DNA from: Burkholderiaceae bacterium
Lineage (GTDB): Bacteria; Pseudomonadota; Gammaproteobacteria; Burkholderiales; Burkholderiaceae_C
Direction: 5' to 3'
Assembly (NCBI GenBank): GCA_024235955.1
Contig: JACKLJ010000002.1
Span: forward strand, 434,001 to 498,000
DNA: 64,000 bases
In this document: one piece after another, positions 27,703-36,567 of the stretch
Numbering within the stretch: position 1 is the first letter of the stretch
How the letters are laid out: each line of letters begins with the position of its first letter
The notes under the pieces: generated by a model
Seen by the model: only the letters and a program-made list of their open reading frames with translations
Told to the model about the DNA's origin: nothing
Databases searched by the model: none
Translations under genes and position numbers: made by a program

Positions 27703-30546
27703 TCAATGCGCCTGTTCCCAGTTCGGCCCCACGCCCACCTCGGCCAGCAGCGGCACCTTGAGCTGGGCCACGCCGGCCATCAGGCGCGGGACCTCGGTGC
27801 GCGCCCAGTCCACCTCGGCCTCGGGCACCTCCAGCACCAGTTCGTCGTGCACCTGCATGATCATGCGGCTGGCGCGCCCTTGGTCCATCAGCGCCTGCTG
27901 CACCGCCACCATGCTCATCTTGATCAGGTCGGCCGCGGTGCCCTGCATGGGCGCGTTGATGGCGGCGCGCTCGGCGCCGGCGCGGCGCGGGCCGTTGGGT
28001 GAGTTGATCTCGGGCAGCACCAGGCGCCGGCCGAACACCGTTTCCACGTAGCCCTGGGCCTTGGCCTTCTCGCGCGTCTCGTCCATGTAGCGCTTCACGC
28101 CGGGGTAGCGTTCGAAATAGCGCTGGATGTAGTTGCGCGCTGCCGTGTTGTCGATGCCCAGGTTGCGCGCCAGTCCGAAGCTGCTCATGCCGTAGATGAG
28201 CCCGAAGTTGATGACCTTGGCGTAGCGGCGCTGCTCGCTGCTGACCTGCTCCGGCGCCACGGCGAACACCTCGGCCGCGGTGGCACGGTGCACGTCCAGC
28301 CCCTCGGTGAAGGCCTTGAGCAGCGCCTCGTCGCCCGACAGGTGGGCCATGATGCGCAGCTCGATCTGGCTGTAGTCGCAGCTCACGATGGCGTGCCCCG
28401 GCGGCGCGATGAAGGCCTCGCGGATGCGCCGGCCCTCCGCCGTACGGATGGGGATGTTCTGCAGGTTCGGATCGTTGCTGGCCAGCCGCCCCGTCACCGC
28501 CACCGCCTGCGCGTAGTGCGTGTGCACGCGGCCGGTGCGCGGATCGACCATCTGCGGCAGTTTGTCGGTGTAGGTGCCCTTGAGCTTGCTGAGCGAGCGG
28601 TGCTCCAGGATGCGTGCCGGCAGCGGGTAGTCCTCGGCCAGCTTTTCCAGCACCTCCTCGTCGGTGCTGGGCTTGCCGGTGGCGGTTTTCTTGACCACGG
28701 GCAGGCCGAGCTTTTCAAAGAAGATCTCGCCGATCTGCTTGGGCGAGCCCAGGTTGAAGGGCTGGCCGGCCAGTTCGTGCGCCTCCTTCTCGAGCGCCAG
28801 GATGCGCTGGCCGAGCGCATGGCTCTGCGCCGCCAGCTCGTCGGCGTCGATCAGCACGCCGTGCCGCTCGATCGCGAACAGCACCTCGCTGGTGGCGATC
28901 TCCAGTTCATAGATGCGCAGCAGGCCGGCCTCCCGTTGCAGGCGCGGCCACAGGGCCAGGTGCACGTCCAGGGTCTGGTCGGCGTCCTCGCAGCCGTAGT
29001 GGGCCGCCTTGTCCACCGGCACCTGGGCGAACGGGATCTGGTGCGCGCCCTTGCCGCACAGGTCTTCGTAGCTGATGCCGCTGCGGCCCAGGTGCCGCTC
29101 GGCCAGGCTTTCCAGGCTGTGCGGGCGGTGCACTTCCAGCACGTAGCTCTGCAGCATGGTGTCGTGCGCGTAGCCTTGCACGTCGATGCCGTGGTTGGCG
29201 AACACGTGGCGGTCGTACTTGCTGTGCTGGCCCAGCTTCTTCCGGGCCGGGTTCTCCAGCCAGGGCCTGAGGCGCGCCAGCACCTCCTCCAGCGGCAGCT
29301 GCTCGGGCGCATCCGGGCCGCTGTGGGCCAGCGGAATGTAGGCCGCCTCGCCCGGCTTGACGCTGAAGCTGATGCCGACGATGCGCGCCTGCATCTCGTC
29401 GAGCGAGGTGGTCTCGGTGTCCAGCGCGGTCAGCTCGGCGGCGTCGATCCTCTTGAGCCAGGTGTCGAACGCGGCCCAGTCGAGGATCGTGGCGTACGCC
29501 AGCTCGCCGGCCTGCGAGGCCGCGGGCGCGTCGGCCAGCAGGTCGGTCTGCACCGGGCCGGCGGGCGCGGCGGCCGCCTTCTTCGCCGCCCCGCTGGCCT
29601 GGCCGCCCTGCATCCCCCTGGCCAGGGTGCGAAAGCCGTACTTCTGATAAAAATCGGCCAGAGCCGACTCCTGCTGGGCGCAGGCAGCTATGGAATCAAG
29701 AGCTGGCAAACCTTGCACATGACCATCCAGGTCGCAGTCGGTGCGGATGGTCAGCAACTCGCGCCCGGTGGGCAGCCAGCCGAGCGCCTTGCGCAGGTTC
29801 TCGCCGGCAGCGCCCTTCACCTGGTCAGCCTGGGCCACCAGCGCATCGAGCGAGCCGTATTCGGCCAGCCACTTGGCCGCCGTCTTGGGGCCGACCTTCT
29901 CCACCCCCGGCACGTTGTCGATGGCGTCGCCCACCAGTGTCTGGTAGTCGATCATCTGCGCCGGCGTCACGCCGAACTCGGCCAGCACGCCGGCCTCGTC
30001 GCGCCGCTTGCCGCTCATGGTGTCGATGATGCTCACGTGCGGCGTGACCAGCTGCGCCAGGTCCTTGTCGCCGCTGGAGATCAGCACCTCGAGCCCCTGC
30101 CGCTCGGCGGCGCGCGCCAGGGTGCCGATCACGTCGTCGGCCTCCACGTCGGGCACGGCCAGCACCGGCCAGCCCAGCAGGCGCACCACCTCGTGGATCG
30201 GCTCGATCTGGCTGCGCAGGTCGTCCGGCATGGGCGAGCGATGCGCCTTGTACTCGGGGTAGATGGCGTCGCGGAAAGTGGGGCCGGAGGCGTCGAACAC
30301 GCAGGCCATGTAGGGCACATGCGGGTATTCCTTGCGCAGCGCCGTCAGCATGTTGATCATGCCGCGGATGGCGCCGGTGGGCTGGCTTTGCCGGTCGTTC
30401 GGGTCGGCGCGCAGGTCCGGCATGGCGTGGAACGCGCGGTACAGGTAGCTGGAGCCGTCCACCAGCAGCAGCGCGGGCGACGGGGCGGCCGTGCCGGCGG
30501 TCGGGGCGGCGGTGGAACCAGCGGTTTCAGGGGCGGCGGTGCTCAT
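27703..30546 (-). CDS. polA: DNA polymerase I
   Basis: A 947-residue enzyme for gap filling and RNA primer removal. The 5' nuclease domain begins LLLVDGSSYLYRAFHAMPDL. The 3'-5' exonuclease domain has the DEDD residues (ALDTETTSL and CEDADQTLDV). The polymerase domain has DYSQIELRIMAHLSGDE, the O-helix region RRYAKVINFGLIYGMSSFG and VHDELVLEVPE. About 25 Ala/Thr/Pro-rich residues precede the nuclease. Residues about 281-300 (DSIAACAQQES) between nuclease and exonuclease are encoded by a family 1 repeat. The ATG at 30546 has no Shine-Dalgarno sequence; CACAAT ends six bases upstream. Confidence 0.96.
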   Translation of the reverse strand: MSTAAPETAGSTAAPTAGTAAPSPALLLVDGSSYLYRAFHAMPDLRADPNDRQSQPTGAIRGMINMLTALRKEYPHVPYMACVFDASGPTFRDAIYPEYKAHRSPMPDDLRSQIEPIHEVVRLLGWPVLAVPDVEADDVIGTLARAAERQGLEVLISSGDKDLAQLVTPHVSIIDTMSGKRRDEAGVLAEFGVTPAQMIDYQTLVGDAIDNVPGVEKVGPKTAAKWLAEYGSLDALVAQADQVKGAAGENLRKALGWLPTGRELLTIRTDCDLDGHVQGLPALDSIAACAQQESALADFYQKYGFRTLARGMQGGQASGAAKKAAAAPAGPVQTDLLADAPAASQAGELAYATILDWAAFDTWLKRIDAAELTALDTETTSLDEMQARIVGISFSVKPGEAAYIPLAHSGPDAPEQLPLEEVLARLRPWLENPARKKLGQHSKYDRHVFANHGIDVQGYAHDTMLQSYVLEVHRPHSLESLAERHLGRSGISYEDLCGKGAHQIPFAQVPVDKAAHYGCEDADQTLDVHLALWPRLQREAGLLRIYELEIATSEVLFAIERHGVLIDADELAAQSHALGQRILALEKEAHELAGQPFNLGSPKQIGEIFFEKLGLPVVKKTATGKPSTDEEVLEKLAEDYPLPARILEHRSLSKLKGTYTDKLPQMVDPRTGRVHTHYAQAVAVTGRLASNDPNLQNIPIRTAEGRRIREAFIAPPGHAIVSCDYSQIELRIMAHLSGDEALLKAFTEGLDVHRATAAEVFAVAPEQVSSEQRRYAKVINFGLIYGMSSFGLARNLGIDNTAARNYIQRYFERYPGVKRYMDETREKAKAQGYVETVFGRRLVLPEINSPNGPRRAGAERAAINAPMQGTAADLIKMSMVAVQQALMDQGRASRMIMQVHDELVLEVPEAEVDWARTEVPRLMAGVAQLKVPLLAEVGVGPNWEQAH
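29647..29705 (+). repeat. dispersed repeat, family 1, inside polA
   Basis: AAATCGGCC followed by GGGCGCAGGCAGCTATGG, reverse relative to the gene. The core is identical to intergenic copies over 16 bases. Confidence 0.7.
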
Positions 30547-30613
30547 CCGGGCATTGTGCACGGGCTCGCCCACAGGGTGAGCCGGCGCTGGCCGCACGGC
30601 CTACAATGGCTCC

Positions 30614-30961
30614 ATGCGTGCTTTCACCGCTCACACCCTTGCCGTGCTGGCGCTCGCCGGCAGCGCGGCCGCCATGGCGCAGACGCCGCCGGCCACGCCG
30701 GCGTCCGGCCCCGTCACGCGCGACGCGCCGCAGCTGGACCGCAACACCCAGCGCGTGGAGCACATCCGCGTGGAAGACGCCGGCAGCCGCGTGGACGAGG
30801 TCCGCTCCGGCGGCGAAACCAAGAGCATCACCGTGCAGCCCAAGACCGCTGGCGCGGCGTACGACGTGCAGCCGGCCGACGTCAAGAGCCCGCTGCCGCC
30901 GCCGGCCGAGGCCGGGCCCGGCTCCACCGGCCCGCGCACCTGGAAAGTGCTCAAGTTCTGA
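30614..30961 (+). CDS. small secreted protein of unknown function
   Basis: A 115-residue protein with a Sec signal (about residues 1-22, ending AAAMAQ), then an Ala/Pro/Thr-rich stretch. A mid-section reads NTQRVEHIRVEDAGSRVDEVRSGGETKSITVQ. I do not recognise a family. It is predicted periplasmic. Divergent from polA. The ATG is preceded by TACAAT exactly six bases away with no Shine-Dalgarno sequence, so it may be translated from a leaderless mRNA. It is followed closely by the homoserine kinase gene. Confidence 0.7.
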   Translation: MRAFTAHTLAVLALAGSAAAMAQTPPATPASGPVTRDAPQLDRNTQRVEHIRVEDAGSRVDEVRSGGETKSITVQPKTAGAAYDVQPADVKSPLPPPAEAGPGSTGPRTWKVLKF

Positions 30962-30992
30962 TAGCGCACACCTCTGGTGGCGCCTGGGCCGG

Positions 30993-31994
30993 ATGGCAGT
31001 TTTTACCCAAGTTTCGCTGGATGAAGCTGCGCGCCTGTTCGACGCGCTGGGCCTCGGCACGCTGACCGAGTTGCGCGGCATCGAAGGCGGCATCGAGAAC
31101 ACCAACTACTTCGCCACGGCCGAGCAGGACGGCCAGGCGCACCAGTGGGTGCTGACGCTGTTCGAGCGCCTCACCCACGCCCAGTTGCCCTTCTACCTGC
31201 ACCTGATGAAGCATCTGGCCGAGCATGGCATCCCCGTGCCCGACCCGCAGGCCAAACCCGCCGGCATGCCGGTGGGCGCGCAGGAAGACGACCTGCTGCA
31301 CACCCTGGCCGGCAAGCCCGCCGCCGTGGTGAACCGCCTGCGCGGCAAGAGCGAGCTGGCCCCCGGCCCGGCCCACTGCGCCGCCGTGGGTGCGATGCTG
31401 GCGCGTGCCCACCTGGCGGCGCGCGATTTCCCGCTGCACCAGCCCAACCTGCGTGGCCTGCCCTGGTGGAACGAGACCGTGCCGGTGGTGCTGCCGCACC
31501 TGAACCCCGAACAGGCCGCGCTGATCCGCGCCGAGCTGGCGTTCCAGAACCACACGGCGGCCTCGTCGGCCTACGCGGCGCTGCCGCGCGGCGCCGTGCA
31601 CGCCGACCTGTTCCGCGACAACGTGATGTTCGAAGGCACGCGCGAGCAGCCCGTGCTCTCGGGCTTCTTCGACTTCTACTTCGCTGGCGTCGACACCTGG
31701 CTGTTCGACCTGGCCGTGACCCTGAACGACTGGGCCGTCGACCTGCCGAGCGGCCGCGCCGACCCGGCCCGCACGCTGGCGCTGCTCGAGGCGTACGAAA
31801 GCGTCCGCCGGCTGACCGACGCCGAGCGCCGCCTGCTGCCCGCCATGGCGCGCGCCGGCGCGCTGCGCTTCTGGATCTCGCGCCTGTGGGATTTCCACCT
31901 GCCGCGCGAGGCCGCGCTGCTGACCCCGCACGACCCGACGCACTTCGAGCGCGTGCTGCGCGCGCGCGTGCAGAAACCGTTGCTGGCGCCATGA
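30993..31994 (+). CDS. thrB: homoserine kinase (APH-fold type)
   Basis: A 333-residue kinase of the ThrB2/aminoglycoside-phosphotransferase fold used by Pseudomonas and Burkholderiales in place of the GHMP-type ThrB. It phosphorylates homoserine in threonine synthesis. Key segments are LTELRGIEGGIENTNYF, WVLTLFER, the catalytic loop AVHADLFRDNVMF (His, Asp, Asn) and the metal-binding DFYFAGVDTWLFDLAVTLND. Length is close to the family norm (about 316-330). The stop overlaps the next ATG as ATGA, coupling it to the membrane protein downstream. No other thr genes are in the window. Confidence 0.92.
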   Translation: MAVFTQVSLDEAARLFDALGLGTLTELRGIEGGIENTNYFATAEQDGQAHQWVLTLFERLTHAQLPFYLHLMKHLAEHGIPVPDPQAKPAGMPVGAQEDDLLHTLAGKPAAVVNRLRGKSELAPGPAHCAAVGAMLARAHLAARDFPLHQPNLRGLPWWNETVPVVLPHLNPEQAALIRAELAFQNHTAASSAYAALPRGAVHADLFRDNVMFEGTREQPVLSGFFDFYFAGVDTWLFDLAVTLNDWAVDLPSGRADPARTLALLEAYESVRRLTDAERRLLPAMARAGALRFWISRLWDFHLPREAALLTPHDPTHFERVLRARVQKPLLAP

Positions 31995-32812
31995 AGCTCA
32001 ACATCGTGCCCGCCAGCACCGGCGTGACCTGGGCGCGCGCCGGCATCCGCACCTTCTTCCGCCAGCCGCTGGCCTTCACCGGGCTGTTCTTCATGTTCAT
32101 GGCCGCGCTGTCGGTGGTGGCCATCGTGCCGGTGGTCGGTGGCCTGCTGGCGCTGGTGCTGGTGCCCGCGGCCACCGTGGGCTTCATGGCCGCCACCGAG
32201 CAGGCGGCGGCCGGGCGCTTTCCCATGCCCACCATCCTGGCGGTGGGCTTCCGGCGCGGGCCCAGAGCCACGCGCGCCCTGCTGCTGCTGGGCGCGTTGT
32301 ACGCCGCTGCCATCGCGCTGGTGGTCGGCATCTCGGCTCTGATCGACGGCGGCCGCTTCGCCCAGCTCTACGCCGGCGGCGAGGGTATCTCGCGCGACAT
32401 GGTGATGGACGCCGAGTTCCGCACCGCCATGTGGGTGGCCACCCTGCTCTACCTGCCGGTGTCGCTGCTGTTCTGGCATGCGCCGGCGCTGGTGCACTGG
32501 TATGCGGTGCCGCCGGTCAAGAGCCTGTTTTTCAGCGCCGTGGCGGTGCTGAAGAACTCCCGCGCCTTCCTGCTCTACGGCGCCACCTGGATGCTGGTGT
32601 CCTTCGCCGCCGGGCTGCTGTTGCTGCTGCTCACGCTGGCCACCGGCAGCCCCACCATCGCGCAGGTCGGCCTGGTGCCGGCAGCGCTGGTGATGGCGGC
32701 CATGTTCTTCGCCTCGATCTGGTTCAGCTTCCGCGACAGCTTCTCGCCGGACGAGCAGGACGCGGCCGCGCTGCCGCCCGATCCCGGCGACGCCGCGCTG
32801 CCCGGCGCCTGA
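31991..32812 (+). CDS. BPSS1780 family membrane protein
   Basis: A 273-residue multi-pass membrane protein with about six hydrophobic segments, starting VTWARAGIRTFFRQPLAFTGLFFMF. The WARAGIRTFFRQP opening, the PVKSLFFSAVAVLKNSRAFLLYG segment and the final WFSFRDSF are typical of this conserved, uncharacterised betaproteobacterial family. No enzymatic motif is seen. It is translationally coupled to thrB, an arrangement that recurs in related genomes as far as I recall. The next gene converges with a gap of 12 bp. Confidence 0.82.
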   Translation: MKLNIVPASTGVTWARAGIRTFFRQPLAFTGLFFMFMAALSVVAIVPVVGGLLALVLVPAATVGFMAATEQAAAGRFPMPTILAVGFRRGPRATRALLLLGALYAAAIALVVGISALIDGGRFAQLYAGGEGISRDMVMDAEFRTAMWVATLLYLPVSLLFWHAPALVHWYAVPPVKSLFFSAVAVLKNSRAFLLYGATWMLVSFAAGLLLLLLTLATGSPTIAQVGLVPAALVMAAMFFASIWFSFRDSFSPDEQDAAALPPDPGDAALPGA

Positions 32813-32824
32813 GCGCCTGCTGCC

Positions 32825-33142
32825 TCAGGCCGGCCGCGGCACCAGCCGCCAGCCGCTGTTGGCGGCCTCCTGCGCCAGCAGGATGTCGATGTTGGGGTGC
32901 GCACCAGGCCGCGCGCGGGCATCGGCCGTGTGCTCGGCAAACCAGGCCAGGCCCTGCGCGACGGCCGCCGCGTTCAACGAGCCATCGAACTGCGCCGCCA
33001 GCGCGTTGAACACGCGCAGCGAACCCAGCTTGCCCGGCGCCGCCGGAATGTGGTGCACGACATGGCCGCCGGCATCGACGATGTCCAGGCCGGCGAGGTG
33101 GTCGATGGCGGGCAGCGTGGCCAGGTTGTCCTGAAAGCTCAT
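32825..33142 (-). CDS. DUF2322 family protein
   Basis: A 105-residue soluble protein beginning MSFQDNLATLPAIDHLAGLDI and containing GHVVHHIPAAPGKLGSLRVFNALA and a C-terminal AHPNIDILLAQEAANSGWRL. These match the small DUF2322 family; no function is known. The ATG at 33142 is chosen because family similarity starts there; longer in-frame extensions lie within the downstream end of uvrD. It lies 42 bp after uvrD in the same direction, so it is probably co-transcribed with it. Confidence 0.8.
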   Translation of the reverse strand: MSFQDNLATLPAIDHLAGLDIVDAGGHVVHHIPAAPGKLGSLRVFNALAAQFDGSLNAAAVAQGLAWFAEHTADARARPGAHPNIDILLAQEAANSGWRLVPRPA

Positions 33143-33183
33143 GGGAAGACTCCGGAAAATGGAACGCAAGGCGCGGGCGGCCC

Positions 33184-35604
33184 TCAGCCGTCCACCACCT
33201 GCAGCTTGGCGATGGCCAGCGCCAGCCACTTGACGCCGTGGCGTGGGAAGTTGACCTGGGCGCGCGCATCGTCGCCGCTGCCGGCCATGGCCAGCACCGT
33301 GCCTTCGCCGAACTTGGTGTGGAACACCTGCTGGCCGGTGCGGATGCCGTGGTCGGCGGCCGGCGGCGCGGCGCCCGTGCTGGCGGCCACGTAAGCCCCC
33401 GCGGATTCTGAACGAAACTGGCCTCTGGCCCAGGCGGGGCTGGCGCCGCCAGCTATGGAATCCGGAGCAAAGCTGCCGAAACCGGAACGCTTGGGCGTGA
33501 GCCACTTGAGCGTTTCCTCCGGCAGTTCTTCGAGAAAGCGGCTCTTGACGTGGTAGCGCGTCTGGCCATGCAGCATGCGCGTCTGGGCGTGGCTCAGATA
33601 AAGGCGCTGGCGGGCGCGGGTGATGGCCACGTACATCAGCCGGCGCTCCTCCTCCAGCCCTTCGTGGTCGGCCAGCGCGTTGTCGTGCGGGAACAGGCCT
33701 TCCTCCAGCCCGGTGATGAACACGGCGTCGAACTCCAGACCCTTGCTGGCGTGCACGGTCATCAGCTGCACGGCGTCCTGGCCGGCCTGGGCCTGGTTGT
33801 CGCCGGCTTCCAGCGCGGCGTGGGTGAGGAAGGCCGCCAGCGGGCTGAGCGTTTCGCCGGTCTCGGCGTCGGGGGTCAATGCTTCGGACGGTGGCAGCGG
33901 CTCATCCAGCAGCGGCGCCTCCGGGTCCAGACCCTGGCTGGCGGGGCTCTGCGTGAGGGCGGTTTCGTCCACCGGCAGCGCCACCGCCTCCTTGCCGAAG
34001 CCCTCCTGCGTGACGAAGCTCTCGGCCGCGCTGGCGAGTTCGGCCAGGTTTTCCAGCCTGTCGCCGCCATCGCGCTCGTTCCGGTAGTGCTCGGTCAGGC
34101 CGCTGCCCTCCACCACCGCTTCGACGATTTCGCGCAGCGGCAGGCCGGCGGTCTGCTCGCGCAGCACGTCGATCCTGGCCACGAAGCCGGCCAGGTTGGC
34201 GGCCGCCCGCCCCTGCAGCCGGGCGACAGCGTCGTGCAGCGGGATGCCTTCGGCGCGCGCGGCGTCCTGCAGCTGCTCGACGCTGCGCGCACCGATGCCG
34301 CGCGGCGGAAAGTTGACCACGCGCAGGAAGCTGGTGTCGTCGCGCGGGTTCTCCAGCAGGCGCAGATAGGCCAGCGCGTGCTTGATCTCGGCGCGCTCGA
34401 AGAAGCGCAGGCCACCGTACACGCGGTAGGGAATGCCGGCGTTGAACAGCTGCGTCTCGATCACCCGGCTCTGCGCATTGCTGCGGTAGAGCACGGCGAT
34501 GCCGCTGCGCGGCAGGCCCTGCTCCTTGACCAGGTGGCGCACCTCGTCCACCAGCCATTCGGCCTCGGCGAAATCGGTGGGTGCTTCCAGCACGCGCACC
34601 AGCTCGCCGGCGCCGGCGTCGGTGCGCAGGTTCTTGCCCAGGCGCCGCTGGTTGTGGCCGATGAGCGTGTTGGCCGAATCCAGGATGTTGCTCACGCTGC
34701 GGTAGTTCTGCTCCAGCTTGATCTGGTGCTGCACATGGAACTCGCGCACGAAGTCGGCCATGTTGCCCACGCGCGCGCCACGAAAGGCGTAGATGCTCTG
34801 GTCGTCGTCACCCACGGCAAACACGGCGCTACCAGGCTGCCCGGGCGCGCTTTCCGCCGGCAGGCCGGCGATGGTCTTGATCCAGGCGTACTGCAGGCGG
34901 TTGGTGTCCTGGAACTCGTCGATCAGGATGTGCCGGAAGCGCCGGCGGTAGTGCATGCGCACGGCATCGTTGTCACGCAGCAGCTCGTAGCTGCGCAGCA
35001 TCAGCTCGCCGAAGTCCACCACGCCTTCGCGCTGGCACTGGTCTTCGTACAGCTGGTAGATCTCGACCTTCTTGCGGCTTTCGGCGTCGCGCACTTCCAC
35101 GTCGTGCGGGCGCAGGCCGTCTTCCTTGCAGCCGCTGATGAACCACTGCAGCTGCTTGGGCGGGAAGCGCTCTTCGTCCACGCCGAATTGCTTGCACAGC
35201 CGCTTGATGGCCGAAAGCTGGTCCTGCGTGTCCAGGATCTGGAACGCCTGCGGCAGCCCCGCCAGCTGGTGGTGCGCGCGCAGGAAGCGGTTGCACAGGC
35301 CGTGGAAGGTGCCGATCCACATGCCGCGCACGTTCAGCGGCAGCATGGCCGTCAGGCGCGCCAGCATCTCTTTGGCGGCCTTGTTGGTGAAGGTGACGGC
35401 CAGCACGCCGCCGGGCGAGATCTGCCCGGTCTGCAGCAGCCAGGCGATGCGGGTGGTGAGCACGCGGGTCTTGCCGGAGCCGGCGCCGGCCAGGATCAGG
35501 GCGTGCTCGGGCGGCAGGGTGACGGCGGCCCGCTGCTCGGGGTTGAGGCCGGCCAGCAGCGGCAATTCACCCGCGCTGCCGGCAACTTCGCTTTGTGGGA
35601 ACAT
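33184..35604 (-). CDS. uvrD: UvrD/PcrA superfamily 1 DNA helicase
   Basis: An 806-residue 3'-5' helicase of nucleotide excision and mismatch repair. The Walker A motif is ILAGAGSGKTRVL (39-46). Further motifs are AVTFTNKAAKEM, ILIDEFQDTNRLQY, VGDDDQSIYAFRGA, QNYRS, LMTVHASKGLEFDAVF and EEERRLMYVAITRAR. A C-terminal Tudor-like segment closes with HTKFGEGTVLAMAG. Residues about 712-734 (DSIAGGASPAWARGQFRSES), in the flexible linker before that segment, come from a family 1 repeat. Two ATGs are possible (35613 or 35604). I prefer 35604 because TACAAT at 35612-35617 would then sit seven bases upstream as the -10. Confidence 0.94.
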   Translation of the reverse strand: MFPQSEVAGSAGELPLLAGLNPEQRAAVTLPPEHALILAGAGSGKTRVLTTRIAWLLQTGQISPGGVLAVTFTNKAAKEMLARLTAMLPLNVRGMWIGTFHGLCNRFLRAHHQLAGLPQAFQILDTQDQLSAIKRLCKQFGVDEERFPPKQLQWFISGCKEDGLRPHDVEVRDAESRKKVEIYQLYEDQCQREGVVDFGELMLRSYELLRDNDAVRMHYRRRFRHILIDEFQDTNRLQYAWIKTIAGLPAESAPGQPGSAVFAVGDDDQSIYAFRGARVGNMADFVREFHVQHQIKLEQNYRSVSNILDSANTLIGHNQRRLGKNLRTDAGAGELVRVLEAPTDFAEAEWLVDEVRHLVKEQGLPRSGIAVLYRSNAQSRVIETQLFNAGIPYRVYGGLRFFERAEIKHALAYLRLLENPRDDTSFLRVVNFPPRGIGARSVEQLQDAARAEGIPLHDAVARLQGRAAANLAGFVARIDVLREQTAGLPLREIVEAVVEGSGLTEHYRNERDGGDRLENLAELASAAESFVTQEGFGKEAVALPVDETALTQSPASQGLDPEAPLLDEPLPPSEALTPDAETGETLSPLAAFLTHAALEAGDNQAQAGQDAVQLMTVHASKGLEFDAVFITGLEEGLFPHDNALADHEGLEEERRLMYVAITRARQRLYLSHAQTRMLHGQTRYHVKSRFLEELPEETLKWLTPKRSGFGSFAPDSIAGGASPAWARGQFRSESAGAYVAASTGAAPPAADHGIRTGQQVFHTKFGEGTVLAMAGSGDDARAQVNFPRHGVKWLALAIAKLQVVDG
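33404..33470 (+). repeat. dispersed repeat, family 1, inside uvrD
   Basis: GAACGAAACTGGCCTCTGGCCC, then GGCTGGCGCCGCCAGCTATGG, reverse relative to the gene. It encodes the linker DSIAGGASPAWARG. Confidence 0.65.
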
Positions 35605-35630
35605 CGCCGCCATTGTAGAAAGCGACCACC

Positions 35631-36431
35631 ATGCACCGACCACGCCCTGCCCCGCCGCCACCGGCCCGACCGGTCGCGCGCGTGCCCGCCATGCTGGCGC
35701 TGGCCGCCGCGCTGCTGGGCGGCCCAGCGCTCGCGCAGGCCCAGGACGACGGCGGCGTGCGGCTGGACGCCCCGCCGCTGTGCGACAGCGAGGCCCGCCC
35801 AGCCCCGCGCCAGCTGCTCGACCGCTTCATCAACGCCGACTGCGCCGCCTGCTGGCGCGATGAGGCCACGCCCGACGCCGCCGCGAACACCCTGGCGCTC
35901 GACTGGGTGCTGCCCGGTTCGCTGGGCGACGAGGCGCCGCTGGCCGCCGTGGCCCGGCGCGACGCGCTGGAACGCCTGAACAGCCTGCGCCTTCCGCCGC
36001 CCCCGCAAGGTGCTGTCGACCGCAGCCGCGTCCGGCCGCCGCGCGGCGCCGGCGCGCAGCCGCTGCGCGTGGCGCACGGGCAGGCGCTGAGCGGCTACGT
36101 GGGCGCTTCCCTGACCTGGCAGCCGCCCAAAGGCATGGCGCGCACCGGCCCGCTTACGGCCTGGCTGGCGCTGGTGGAGGAACTGCCGCGCGGCACCGAG
36201 GATTCGCCGGTGACGCGCCGGCTGGTGCGCAACCTGGTGGTCGCGCCCATCGACCCGCACCGCAGGGAACTGGCGGGTGCCGACATCTGGCGCGTGCTCA
36301 ACGTGCCCGAAGGCGCCCAGCCCGCCCGGCTGGAAGTGGCTGGCTGGGTGACCGACGCGCGCGGGCGCGTGGTGGCCGCGGCCGCCTCGCGCTGCCCGTC
36401 GCCCTCGTCAGGGGCGGCCGGAGCGCGCTGA
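35631..36431 (+). CDS. secreted protein of unknown function with a CxxC motif
   Basis: A 266-residue protein with a Pro-rich N terminus, then a Sec signal (about residues 17-38, ending ALAQAQ). Immediately inside the mature part is RQLLDRFINADCAACWRDEATP, containing a CAAC motif of the CxxC type, in a position resembling the start of a thioredoxin-like strand (compare the FTSQGCSSC opening of DUF1223 proteins). The remainder, with a WLALVEELPRGTEDSPVTRRLVRN section, shows no domain I recognise. The gene is divergent from uvrD, with 26 bp between starts. A second ATG at codon 21 is possible. A redox role is only a guess. Confidence 0.6.
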   Translation: MHRPRPAPPPPARPVARVPAMLALAAALLGGPALAQAQDDGGVRLDAPPLCDSEARPAPRQLLDRFINADCAACWRDEATPDAAANTLALDWVLPGSLGDEAPLAAVARRDALERLNSLRLPPPPQGAVDRSRVRPPRGAGAQPLRVAHGQALSGYVGASLTWQPPKGMARTGPLTAWLALVEELPRGTEDSPVTRRLVRNLVVAPIDPHRRELAGADIWRVLNVPEGAQPARLEVAGWVTDARGRVVAAAASRCPSPSSGAAGAR

Positions 36432-36452
36432 GCAAGCGCCGGCGCATGGCGC

Positions 36453-36496
36453 TAAAATCAGATACCGGGCCCAAGATTTCTTGGCCCGGTTTTTTG
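36453..36496 (+). terminator. intrinsic terminator-like hairpin ahead of guaC
   Basis: CCGGGCC / GGCCCGG stem from 36465 with a loop containing AAGATTTCTT, followed by TTTTTT. TAAAAT at 36453-36458 is a possible -10 whose start site would fall at the hairpin. It could terminate the upstream gene, or act as a leader attenuator for guaC. Confidence 0.7.
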
Positions 36497-36567
36497 TGCC
36501 CGCGGCGGCACGGAGCCGGGGCCAGGCCAAGCGCCCATCATGCAGACCTGAATGGAGCTTGGACCTC

